Source: Neurospora crassa OR74A (taxonomy: Eukaryota > Ascomycota > Sordariomycetes > Sordariales > Sordariaceae). Taken from it: a stretch of 64,000 nucleotides of DNA. The notes under the pieces were generated by a model, which was given only the letters and a program-made list of their open reading frames with translations, ran no database searches and had not been told where the DNA came from. Positions 23,812 to 34,327 of this stretch are shown piece after piece. The position numbers were made by a program, and so were the translations under genes. Location of the stretch: positions 3,844,001 to 3,908,000 of the forward strand of contig NC_026502.1 of NCBI RefSeq assembly GCF_000182925.2. Reading direction: 5' to 3'. How positions within the stretch are numbered: position 1 is the stretch's first letter; each line of letters begins with the position of its first letter.

Positions 23812-25087
23812 TGCTCGGGCACGCGATGTACTCTCGTCAGGGATAGAAACGCCCAACTCTGACCCTGTCTCGGTTGGGCCCGGTATGCGTTTCTAACCCT
23901 GATGAACAGTATGGGTTTTACGATGTTCTATGTTCAAATTTGGCGTTTGCTTTCGGAAATTTGTTTTACTTCCATCAGTATGTGGAGTTCAATATTGCGA
24001 TTACTTTACTGGCTTTCGATGTGTGATATGGGGACGGGACACGACCCGCGAGCCTGTCGAGCTACGATGGGGGGGATACAACGCACATTTTCAGGAAAGG
24101 CGACAGCGGTAGATATGATTTGTGGGTTCTATGTGATGGAGACGGCCATATTTGAAGTTACAAAAATCGTTCAGATAAAAGAAACCACCACACTCTATGT
24201 ATCAAAAGCTATCCCAAAGCGCATTGCTTGAATGATCTGTTCGGATGAATGAATGAATGACTCTGTCTGATTGTCATATTTAGTCTTTGCATGCGGTCAA
24301 CTTGTTTAGTACAGCCAATGCTCACGGACATACCACTCATCACTTTACCGCGCCAGCGCATTCGCAAACGGCGTTTGTTTTCAGCAAACGACCTGGGGTA
24401 TATACTGCAAAGACTGGAGTTAAGGCGAGTTATCCAGAATGCCGGATTTAAGGGGAAACTTCTCAACTCGGCTACTACCAGGTATGAACATACATGATGT
24501 TCCATGTAAAATCACCTGCACCGATTGTTCTCTTCTAGCAAACCCCCAATTCTCAAGTCGGTGCACTGCCCTGCCCTGCCCTGCCCTGACAGCTCAAAGT
24601 CGACACTCGTACATTCCCTTGGCAAGCGACAGGCGGGAGTACCTGACTCCTGTATCGACAGCCTTGATCACCTCTAGGCCTTGGTTGCGTCAATGCCCTG
24701 CTGCTGCTACTGCTGCTGGCGTAACGTATCTGACCTACCTACCTACCTCTTTTGTACAGCCCCCACCTTTTTACTACCTCTATAGGGTGTTCGAAGGAAA
24801 CTAAGGGTCGGTAATAGGTAGGTAGCATTTCATCATGTATATCAATGCCACTGAGAGAGAGGATCTGTTAAAGAGCAGTAAACTTAGAACACAGGGAGGG
24901 AGGGAGGGAGGGAGGCCTCTCAAATCGTTGAGTGTCGTCGTGTGCTGGGTAGGTAGAATCCACGATGGTTACCTGTGCCGCACGGGCCACTTCCTGTTCC
25001 ATGTTCCAGTCGTGATCGATGCATGGCGAGGTTTGGTCCTGGGTTTTCAGTTGTATATTTCCTGACGGTTTTTGGTCTTGAGGTTTC
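23812..25087. other. Intergenic region 3' of the bZIP gene
   Basis: About 1.3 kb with no gene seen. It includes the bZIP 3' flank, a TGCCC run near 24568-24588, a CTAC tetranucleotide run near 24735-24748 and a GGGA run near 24896-24915. Confidence 0.5.
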
Positions 25088-25090
25088 TTA

Positions 25091-25562
25091 GGCTGCGTTT
25101 GTTCTGGTACGGTTGCTGTATAGAGGAGGTGGTCGTATAGGTTTATACGGTAAAGCTCGGGCCACCTTTCGAATGCACCGTATAGCTATTTGCACCCCCT
25201 TTATACGGCTAATGTACTACCAATTTCATTTGGTTGATTTTTCTTCTTTTAGGCGGCTTATAGGGCAAAGGCGTCGTACGAATACGCTGAGATCCCTAGA
25301 GTACAGGGCATTGCAGAGTGCAGACTGTAAGCATACGGCGTACTACGGCGCTTTAGGGCTGGTCTACATTTTGGTGATTTTGTACGGCGATGTTAAATTT
25401 GTACGGTTTCTTAGCTATACGTAACCCTAACCCTACTGAGGGGGTCGCAAATTGGATTTCTATACAGCAACCGACCAAATGATCGCTATTTTGTACGGTT
25501 ATCGTATAGAAATGGCCGTATGAGGCGGTTTATACGGCAACCGTACGAGAACAAACGCAGCC
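25091..25562. mobile_element. PIF/Harbinger-like MITE, 472 bp
   Basis: The ends are inverted repeats. The left end begins GGCTGCGTTTGTTCT, and the right end reversed begins with the same 15 bases. Pairing continues imperfectly through GTACGGTTGC. The element is flanked on both sides by TTA (25088-25090 and 25563-25565), the 3-bp target duplication typical of PIF/Harbinger transposons. The interior is AT-rich, has many TACGG/CCGTA motifs repeated in both orientations near the ends, and encodes no transposase. A 103-residue open frame inside has no known domain. Two telomere-type CCCTAA units lie near 25423-25434. It is non-autonomous and would need a transposase in trans. Confidence 0.82.
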
Positions 25563-25565
25563 TTA

Positions 25566-26394
25566 CATGGCATACGAAAAAATATTTAATGATATGTACT
25601 CGAATTATCCATCGAAGCTACCTATCAATGAAAGCTTTGTTGGTCTTGGTTGAGGACGGTATGATCGTGATGCGCTTGCCTGCTCGCGGCGGAGGGTGGC
25701 GAATGTATTTTAGTTTTCAATAGTTGTTTAATTTTCGAAGTCGTCTGGTTGGGAGCGAGCGAGTGAGGTGTTCGTTATAGGGACTGATCGGGTTGGGGAT
25801 GCTTGGGAACATGTGTATACATTGGTCAACTCTTCAGCTGGTGTGGATCAGCTGAGTGGCCTGCTTCCTCATGGCTTCTTTGCATGTGAAGGTTGACGAC
25901 CCCAAAACGTCGAGAAAGTTGTCGTTGATGTGCGAGTAATCCTTTTCTTAGAGTTGTGTATCTTGTTCTGTCATATTCTTAGTTAACGAGTATCTCCTTC
26001 TAAGGGATTATGTTTACAACAGCAATGGAGAGCTCGCCTGCTCCGACGACCATAGAGGGGCGTGAGAATAGTGGATGGTTTTCTACTAGTTGTTAGTGGA
26101 AGAGGCGTTCATGGTGCAGGATGGTAGTGGCTGAGTGGTTGAAGCTACCTCTAGGTAGGTAGGTAATAGTGGTTAAAAGTGCCTGAAAGGAAGGCGGAAA
26201 GGAATCCGAAAGGAAGGGGCGAGGGACAAAAGGCATGAAAAGCAGTCACTTTGAGAATAGCAAGAACAGAGAAAAGAATACACCGGGTGCTAAATACATA
26301 TCCTCCTATCATACAAACGCAAAGCGTTCAAAAATCAATGGGAAACTCCCCATCCACTTCCGGATTCATCTTAGAGTCATCGCCCTTCAACAAC
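25566..26394. other. Intergenic region between MITE and the small secreted protein gene
   Basis: About 0.8 kb, no gene recognised. It has a GGTA tetranucleotide run near 26150-26164 and should include the 3' flank of the minus-strand gene that follows. Confidence 0.45.
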
Positions 26395-27165
26395 CTACTC
26401 CTCTGGGTGTGACAAGCACCCCAGCTGTCCCTTGTCGTCGAGACCGATACCGATATCTGTTCGACGTTAGCATACAACAATAAAAAAAAAGAAAGAAAAA
26501 AAAGCATATTCAAGTTACGAGGGACATGTGCAGATTACTTCTGGAGAGAAGGTGGGCAAGCTTACCCAACGGAATGATCACCGGCCGCTTGTTTCTTTGC
26601 TTTGCGCACTGTAACACTGGCTCGTGCCCCTTCTTTCCCTTGAGGTCCTCATCAGCGATGTAGCAATGGTGTCTATCTTGACAGGCGTTCTTGAGAATTG
26701 CCCTATTCATTGGTTAGTAAACACTTCCATGACAAATGCTGGGTTCAAGCTAAAGTTCTACCAAAGAAAAATATGCCACACTTACTTTCCACTGGCCTTC
26801 TTCAGTCGATAGACCTCCATGGGCGCAAACTGCCAATTCAACAGTCCGTTATTGAAATTCTCCTGTGAGTCTTCGTTTTCCTCTGTCGCGTCTCTCGGCA
26901 CAAAGTTGGCGAGACATGTGTTCACGTTGATGTCGCTGCTATACTCGGCCTTCTTCTTGTCGACTTTGCAGGTAGCCCCAAGGACGCATGTCTCTTTGTT
27001 CCACTTGTAGTCCCAGCACTTCTTGCTGAATCCTGCCTTCTTGACTTCGCGAGCTTCATGAAGATGGTCGACACTTGTATGTAGAGATGAGATGATGGTG
27101 GTGGATCCGAGGCTGAATATTGAAAAGGAGAGGAAGAGCCCTCCGAGGACAGATGGGTAATGCAT
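26395..27165 (-). CDS. Small secreted cysteine-rich protein, function unknown
   Basis: Three exons (27165-26786, 26702-26566, 26456-26395), with introns of 83 and 109 nt, encode 192 residues. A hydrophobic signal peptide covers about residues 1-24. The mature part has exactly eight cysteines (50, 60, 66, 84, 134, 140, 159, 186), enough for four disulfides, and is rich in Lys, Glu and Asn. Exon 3 is inferred: its intron has a GTAAGC donor, a good GCTAACG branch site 13 nt before the acceptor, and splicing adds the eighth cysteine. Without it the frame reads on to a stop near 26510. I recognise no family. It stands beside a secreted polysaccharide oxidase, is probably extracellular, and might be an effector-like or cell-wall protein; that is inference only. 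Confidence 0.75.
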
Positions 27166-29602
27166 TCTAGCTCGTTGAGTAATGTGAGTGTATAGTGCTA
27201 GTTGGTGGTTTGGTAGTCTTGATGTCGTGTTTCGTGTTGCTGCTTCTCCTGATGAAGAAGGATGGATGATTGCTGCCCGGCAGAATCGTAGTTATTTCAA
27301 TGTGAGGAGGTCACAATTCAACACCGGGAGGGACAAAGTGATTTATATGCCCTGGAGATACTAGAACACATATTCCTGACATAGTAAAACACATTTCTCT
27401 CTTGATTCTGTAGCGCGCGGGTATAATGGGAGTTGCTCTCTATCACCAACAGATGTGATCTCGAGCATCGTGCCTCTGTTTGCCAGTTCATCTCCACACT
27501 ACACTGACAGGAATATCTTAAGAGTTCCCTTTGTCGGCTACCTCGACTTAAGACAGTTGTGTGTCTATTCAGTGATTAATGGGTGAGCGCTCCGTTGGGC
27601 GCAGACACGCGGTCCAGATACGCCTGCAGTCCAACAACACAGGCGGGCCACGGCGGGCAACGCCATATCGCCCTTTGTTTGAAAGCACTCCAACAACCTT
27701 TGGCTTCTCACTTCCTTCCCTTCTATGTTCGCACTTCGTTTTCGCAAACATGGACTGACCAGAACTCATCGTATCGACTTGAATGCCCTCTAGTCATAAC
27801 TTCCACACCTCCCTTCATTCAGGACTGGTTCCATCCGTCTTCTCCTTTGTGGCAAAGAGTGATTCCCGCAAACATAACGCTTAACGTTGTGCCTCACCAT
27901 ACGGAGCATCTTCTACACTCTCGACGGGCGGGATGATGTTGGTTGGTGATTTGGTACCCGTTGGCTGTTGGCACTTGGCGGCTGGAGTATTTGGCCGTCG
28001 GATCCACAACACATGAAGCACGAACAAAGAAGGGAGTAACACTTTCGTACAGCTGTTATGTTGGCAGTTGAAAGATTCGCAAGAAAACAAAAATCAAGCC
28101 GAATGTATACGCCTGCGGAAAAACGGTACGACAACCATGGATCTGGATACTTCCAACGTACCCATTTACCCATTTAGGCCGTTCCTCATCACAACCTGCT
28201 AACAAAAGCCTTTCGGGCTGTACGTACCGTCCGGAGGGATCACCGTTCATCCAAATAACATGCGCTGCGAACAATGTTACCTGCTCTCTCTGTATCTACG
28301 TCACCGAATCCGTGACCAACCTGACCTATACCATGAAAACGAGGGACAGTGAATCGTCACTTGTGACCTGCAGCTCAATAGCATCTATCTGCCCGAGGAG
28401 ATGCAATGACCAAGAGACAGAGATGTGTTGGTGACCTTTTACATCAACATCAAGCTGGCGCGAATTATCTCTAACAAGGCGTGAGAGTGTGGTGGCGGCC
28501 ACGGAGGGGCTTAGGCGCCAGAAACACCGAGGTATGTCCTGATTCTGGTGCAGCGGACTTGACACTGTCGCTTAACAGATGGGACAATGTGTGGAAGAAA
28601 AGAAAAATCAGATCAAGTATGTTGCCTCACTGGAGGACTCTCCCGCTGGATTGAAGCTAATGTGGATGGACCAAGAGTGGTAAATTCGGAATGACACCGA
28701 GCGAAACTTGATACCTAATGGATGGTGCCGAGAATGGGGTTTTCGTTGAAAGAGAGAGAGAACCATAAACTTTTGAGGAGAATAATGGTTTTTCTAAACA
28801 GATGTTCCCCAAACCACTTGGCAGTTCGTTTTCGCTTGAGCTGAAACCATGTCATCTCCCCAACCGGAAATCCAGGTTCTTACCACCCAACTTTCTAGGT
28901 ATTTCACCTCGTGCCCGACTACTTCATATATCCAGGCCGCGTACACCTGGCTCGGTGTAATATGGGTAGCAACAGAGTCTGAAAACGTGGGATTCTGGGG
29001 TATCGGAGACGACAAGTCTGGGGTATCGGAGGCAAGGATTCGGGCCGTTTGCAACGCTATGAAGGCCGGTTGCTACCCTGAAGGAAGGCCCAGAAGAGGA
29101 AGACAAGCACCGGTACGACTAACCGAAACGACCAAGACTCAACGGTTTGCATGGCTGCATCCCCGCAATCTCCAACGGCTGGCACCCTGGGTGAGCCTGG
29201 GGCCCCGGATTTCCTGACTGCACACATCTGGCTGTCATGCAAGTCATCATCTGAGCAAGTCCGCCAAGGGTTTCATGGCTGGCGATGCTGGATACCAAAT
29301 TCACATGTGTCCATGGCCACGGAATGTTGAACCGTCTTGCCGGCTGAGGGAAGTATCGAAACACGCCCAACGTCATATGTGATGGCAGTACTTCGGTCGT
29401 ATTTGCGAGATCGCCGAGGAAAACCCTGCCGGCAACGTACGAATCGTGTGAAAGGGTCTTTGGGGGTGGTGATGTCGTCGTCCTGTTAAGAAATACTTAA
29501 AGGATTGGCCCAACCGCTGAGGATGCATCTCAGTTTGGACACTCCAGCACACTTCCTCGGTCATCCTGCTCAGCTTTCGGCCTTCCCCTTCCACTCGCCA
29601 AC
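27166..29602. other. Divergent promoter region between small secreted protein and AA13 LPMO
   Basis: About 2.4 kb with no recognised gene. An open frame at 28849-29217 has no domain and is antisense to two others. The right end is pyrimidine-rich just before the LPMO ATG, as is common in fungal leaders. Confidence 0.5.
27341..27347 (-). promoter_or_regulatory. TATA-like box upstream of the small secreted protein gene
   Basis: The minus strand reads GCATATAAAT about 175 bp before the ATG at 27165. This is called on sequence and distance only. Confidence 0.35.
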
Positions 29603-30878
29603 ATGAAGTTCTCCATCATCTCGGTTGCCCTTGCATCGGCCATAACGGTCGACGCCCATGGATATTTGACCATTCCATTCAGTCGTACAAGACTTGGCGC
29701 AGAGGTAAACAAATACCCTGAAGATCGTTAGAAGATTGATCGTGCTGATTTGTGTTTTCTAGGCCGGCTTGGACACTTGTCCCGAGTGCTCCATTCTGGA
29801 GCCCGTGACGGCATGGCCCAACGTTACGGAAGCCAAGGTCGGCAGAAGCGGTCCTTGCGGCTACAATGCCCGCGTCAGCATCGACTACAACCAGCCTGCG
29901 ACTAACTGGGGTAACTCTCCTGTCGTGACGTACACTGCCGGCGACACTGTCGATGTCCAGTGGTGCGTTGACCACAACGGCGACCACGGTGGCATGTTCT
30001 CCTACCGTATCTGCCAAGACCAAGAGCTGGTCAACAAATTCCTCACTCCTGGATATCTCCCGACCGAGGCGGAGAAGCAGGCTGCTGAGGATTGCTTCGA
30101 GAAGGGCACCCTTCCCTGCACAGATGTGAATGGCCAATCTTGCGACTTCAGCCCTGACTGCCAGCAAGGCCAGGCATGCTGGAGGAACGACTGGTTCAGT
30201 AAGTTAGCCTGCATCAGTAGGAAGAAGCATCCTGCTAATCGTCGTGTGACTTACTTAGCCTGCAACGCCTTTCAAGCTGACAGCCGCCGTGGCTGCCAGG
30301 GCGTCGACAACGCTGCTCTCGGATCTTGCTTCACCACCATCGCTGGCGGCTACACCGTCACCAAGAAGATCAAGATACCCAACTACATCTCCGGCCACAC
30401 CTTGCTCTCCTTCCGGTGGAACTCCTTCCAAACTGCTCAGGTCTACCTCTCGTGCGCCGACATCGCCATTGTCGGCGACAGCGCCTCCACCACCAAAGTC
30501 TCTGCCACCGCCACGACTCTTGTCACCAGCAGCAAGACTGCCAGCGCCTCTTGCACCCCCGCCGCCACCGTCGCTGTGACTTTCAACCACCTCGCCAGCA
30601 CCAGCTACGGCGAGTCCATCAAGATCGTTGGTTCGATCTCGCAGCTCGGCAGCTGGAGCGCCTCGTCCGGCGTTGCCTTGTCTGCGTCGCAGTACACCAC
30701 CAGCAACCCGCTTTGGACTGCCACGGTCAGTCTCCCGGCGGGCACCAAGTTCGAGTACAAGTTCGTCAAGGTGTCTAGCGAAGGCAGTGCCGTGACATGG
30801 GAGAGCGATCCCAATAGGTCGTATACTGTTCCTCAGAGCTGCGCTGAGTCGGTAGCTGTTGAGTCGTCGTGGAAGTAG
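29603..30878 (+). CDS. Starch-active lytic polysaccharide monooxygenase, AA13 with CBM20
   Basis: This secreted copper enzyme cleaves alpha-1,4 glucans oxidatively and helps amylases attack starch granules. Three exons (29603-29704, 29763-30198, 30259-30878) with introns of 58 and 60 nt encode 385 residues. The signal peptide is residues 1-18, leaving His19 as the mature N-terminal His1. The second copper histidine is His109 (mature 91, in DHGGMFSYR). The axial tyrosine is Tyr242 (mature 224, in AQVYLSC). This spacing is the one known for AA13. Many cysteines ([18 protein letters not shown]) form the AA13 disulfide pattern. A Ser/Thr-rich linker leads to a starch-binding CBM20 from about residue 283, with GSISQLGSW and KFEYKFVKV. 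From memory it matches N. crassa NCU08746. Confidence 0.96.
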
Positions 30879-31480
30879 GCTGTGTCGCTTGAGGGTGTAG
30901 GAAGGCGGAGGCAGAATATATAGGGTGTTGGAAGTGTTCGGGTGTGAGCTTGTTGAGACTGGGGAGGAAAGAGGTGGATGATGTATATCAAAGTTCGAGG
31001 TTCAGCCGAGGAGTCAATTGCATGCGCTGTCACGTTAGTCGATTTATTGTTGATTTGATGGAATGTTGGATATGACAGTGAAATCAGCGACTAACTTCCA
31101 GGTGGGTAATTTGAGTAGGTATCCATGTGTTAAGTGCACTAACTGCTCATTAACAGCATCGGACGGATGATGGCCTGGTTGGGATACCCTCCTACGACTC
31201 GCTACCTCTTTTGAATCGCAGAATGGCACGCTGTAGACTCGAGATATCGAGATTAGAGGGCGGGCACAATAAAATCTACGAAAATGGGAATGGATTGCGT
31301 GATGTGTCGTTGTGTAAAGACGGGGACGGGTGGAAGTGCAAAGTGAAACATTTCCTCCTCTTTCCTCCTCTTTCCGCCACAACATCAACCTCGGAACAAT
31401 CGACAAATCACGCCAATCACCATCCAATCACGGAGGCGCTCCCACGATCAAATTTACAAGTTGAAATGACTACAAAACCG
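30879..31480. other. Convergent intergenic region
   Basis: About 0.6 kb between the LPMO stop (+) and the BVMO stop (-). It should hold both 3' untranslated regions. No gene or strong repeat was seen. Confidence 0.5.
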
Positions 31481-33296
31481 TCAGAGCCCGGAAAAAAACC
31501 TGCCCTCACCGGTCCCCTCAGCCACGACGACAGTCCCAGTCTTGTTGATAATCCTCGTCATCTTATTCCTCGCCAGCGGCAGGTCATCGTCCTCCTCGCG
31601 GACATAATACGCCAAATCCGCATCTGGGTTCGTCTCTGTCTGGCTCTGTCCATTCCCCAGATACGTAAATCGATTACCGCCGCCCTCATACTCAAACTTC
31701 CAGTCTTCGAACCTGACCTGCCTAATAGCCTCGAGGTAATGCAGCGTCGACCCAGGCCACAAGGCCGTGATCTTATCTCTTGACGAACCGGACTTGTACC
31801 AAGACCTACATGGATCCGCCCACACCGTCTTGCCCATGAACTGGTCCTTGTACGCGACAAAGTCCCGGACGGCCGCCGCGTCGGGCGCAAAGGACCGGAT
31901 GTTGTGCGTCTGCCAGTGGTCAATCATCTTGACGATGTAGTCGGCCTGCGCCTCGACGCCAATCAGCAGCGGGCCCGTCCCGATCGGGCTGTTGGGGCCC
32001 AGGATCGTGAGGTAGTTGGGGAAGTCAGCGGCAGCGAGGCCCAGATAGGATTCGGGGTCCTGTGCCGCCCAGACGTCTTGCAGGTTCTTGGTGCCGGCCA
32101 CAATGGGGAACCGTGGTCGGTACGAGGCATCAAACCCAGTAGCGCAGATAAGCACGTCAGGGACCGGGTGCTCGCTGCCATTCTCACACTTACACCCTTG
32201 TTCGGTGAGCTCGGTCACTCCGGAAAACACAACTTGGACGTTTGGCTGGACAAGGGCCTCCAGGTATCCAGTGCCCGGAGTAAATCGACGGCAACCGAGG
32301 GCAAAGGTCGTTGGTATCAGTCCCTCCTCCAGTTCTTTGTGCCCTGCTAGTTTCTCTTTCATCATCTTGAGCATGACGTCGCGAGCCTTGTTGTTGGCAT
32401 CCGTGCCCTTGAAGAAGACAGGAAGGATACTGTTGTTACCACGCTCGACGCTCCTGCGATAAGCAAGCAAGTGACCAGGCTCCTCGGCAAACCGTCGCTT
32501 TTCCTCATCTGTGTACGGACGACCTTCGAGCCCAGGCCACGGCGAGACCCAGGCTGGCCCGCACATAAACACCGTGATCTTCTCCGCTAGCGGCTGAATG
32601 GCGGGAAGGAGTTGGATACCAGATGATCCGTTGCCGATCAGTCCGACAGTCTTTCCCTTGAGGTCTACCGACTCGTCCCAGCGGGCCGTGTGGAGAAGGG
32701 TGCCCTTGTACTTGTCCAGTCCTGGAATGTCGGGCCACTTCCAGTTGTTGAGGATTCCTCCAGCATTGACGAGAATGTCGCACGTGTCATTCAGGGTTTG
32801 ATCCGTCACGAGGTCCTTGACGGAAACGTTCCAGCCGGATCCAGTCCACTTGGCGCCTACCACCTGGTGTTGTGTCTTGATGTACTGACGAAGGGCATAC
32901 TTGTCGGCGAAATCGTTGAAGTAGGTGTATATTTCTTGGCTAGTACCGTACAAGCCTGACCAGTCCGTCTTGGGCTCAAACGACCACGTGTAGTTGTGCG
33001 AGGCGACATCACAAGCACAGCTGACGTTGTCAGTGTCAGCGTGTCTATATGACAAGGTAATGGAGTGGAGGCTGGTGGTTGACATACCCAGGATATCTAT
33101 TCTCGTACCACGTTCCTGATACCTCGGGGTTCTTCTCATACACTGTCAAGCTGAAGCCGCTGATATGCTTTTGAAGCTTGTACGCTAGCTGCAGGCCTGA
33201 AGCTCCGGCACCGATACAGATGACCTTCACAGAACGCTCTGTATGGATGGGCTTGTCTAACCGCCATTCAGGCGAAGTGAAGGATTTGAGAACCAT
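31481..33296 (-). CDS. Baeyer-Villiger-type flavin monooxygenase
   Basis: The family uses FAD and NADPH to insert oxygen next to a ketone, giving esters or lactones. Two exons (33296-33088, 33020-31481) with a 67-nt intron encode 582 residues, the usual size. Residues 29-34 are GAGASG, the FAD Rossmann motif. Splicing restores WYENRYPGCACDVASHNY, the conserved BVMO segment. The fingerprint F-x-G-x3-H-x3-W-D appears as YKGTLLHTARWDE, with Tyr for Phe. A second dinucleotide motif, GNGSSG, follows at once for NADPH. The stretch ALGCRRFTPGTGYLEAL is also typical of fungal members. I start at MVLKSF because an upstream in-frame ATG at 33404 would add an unconserved 36 residues. It neighbours an MFS transporter on the same strand. 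The substrate is unknown. Confidence 0.93.
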
Positions 33297-34327
33297 CGTG
33301 AGTGGAGGAGGGAAATGACAGAAGACTGAACATGAAGCCAGGTTTTTAGTCTCATCACAAGAGGTCTGAGCATCGTTATAAGGATCTCCCACAGCCGCCG
33401 GCACGAGCTGAACTAGTCACCGTTTTCGTCTTCCGAAACCCCCCCTTGACTATTCTCGGGTCAGACCGTATTACCAAGTTCATACTGTAAACTTTACCTA
33501 AGGTGAAAAGGCTAGAACGGAGCGGACTCCGGAGACTAAAATCTTTTTTGGCACTTTGGGTAGTAGTACTACTACGTCCCTCTTACATCATGAAAACCGT
33601 TGGCCATTGAGATGGAGTCCGGGTGTGATGCTGAGGGGGATCGCCTATAAACCTGCCCTTGGAAGGTGCTAGTGACCGAAAGCAACGGTTACAATGCATA
33701 CGGATCCGCCGAACGGCCGCACAGGAGAGAGTCGTACACTATAATCACCGGTGGAGCTTCGTGTAACCAGTGCAAGACATGTGGGCGTTGGGTGCTGTTG
33801 CATGTGCAGCGATAATGACTGGCCATGTTGAGATGTACGTTTGTTGTATCAGGAACCGCGGTGTTCTTTATCTCACGCCTAGAGGCACACATGTGTACAC
33901 ACTACGCCGATGGGTATATAGAAGTTCGTTATCCGCATATAAACGCGGCCCGTTGTGCAAGGCCTCTATCGCCGATATATCAAAAGGTTCCGTCCTAAAG
34001 GGTAGTGAGGGTAAGGGGGATAAAGGATGTTTCCGTTCATGAGGGTGGCGGGGTTGGGAAGGTGGTTATGATAGTGGTGGTATCTTGAGTGGGAGGGGCG
34101 AGAGCCGTAACAGTAATGAGAAGATAGGACGAGCTCGTTCTACGCAGAAAGTCTAGGTGCGTGAATGGAATGGTTCAGGACCGAAATGAGATCAAGATCA
34201 AAGAAGCAGGAAATGATGATGATTGTATATCCCAAACCCAAAACGCCTGGTATCCCAAAACGCAAAACTTTTCCGTGAATGCTGACATGGAAATCTGTCC
34301 CGGGCAATTTGCTCATTCGCCCCAAGT
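33297..34327. other. BVMO promoter region and MFS 3' flank
   Basis: About 1.0 kb with no gene seen. It holds two palindromes (33518-33575) upstream of the BVMO and, to the right, the 3' untranslated region of the MFS gene. Confidence 0.5.
33518..33575. promoter_or_regulatory. Two palindromes upstream of the BVMO gene
   Basis: CGGAG-CGGA-CTCCG at 33518-33531 is an inverted repeat with CGG/CCG ends. The perfect 16-bp palindrome GTAGTAGTACTACTAC lies at 33560-33575. They are 220-280 bp upstream of the BVMO ATG, where an operator for a zinc-cluster regulator could lie. Binding is inferred, not shown. Confidence 0.35.

Noticed and set aside
25419-25436. Chromosome end signalled by CCCTAA units
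   Set aside because: Only two units, inside a MITE in gene space with genes on both sides.
28849-29217. 122-codon plus frame upstream of the LPMO
   Set aside because: No domain, no signal peptide, and crossed by antisense frames; most likely promoter sequence.
33297-33404. Upstream ATG extension of the BVMO
   Set aside because: The added 36 residues show no conservation and the FAD fold starts soon after the chosen ATG.
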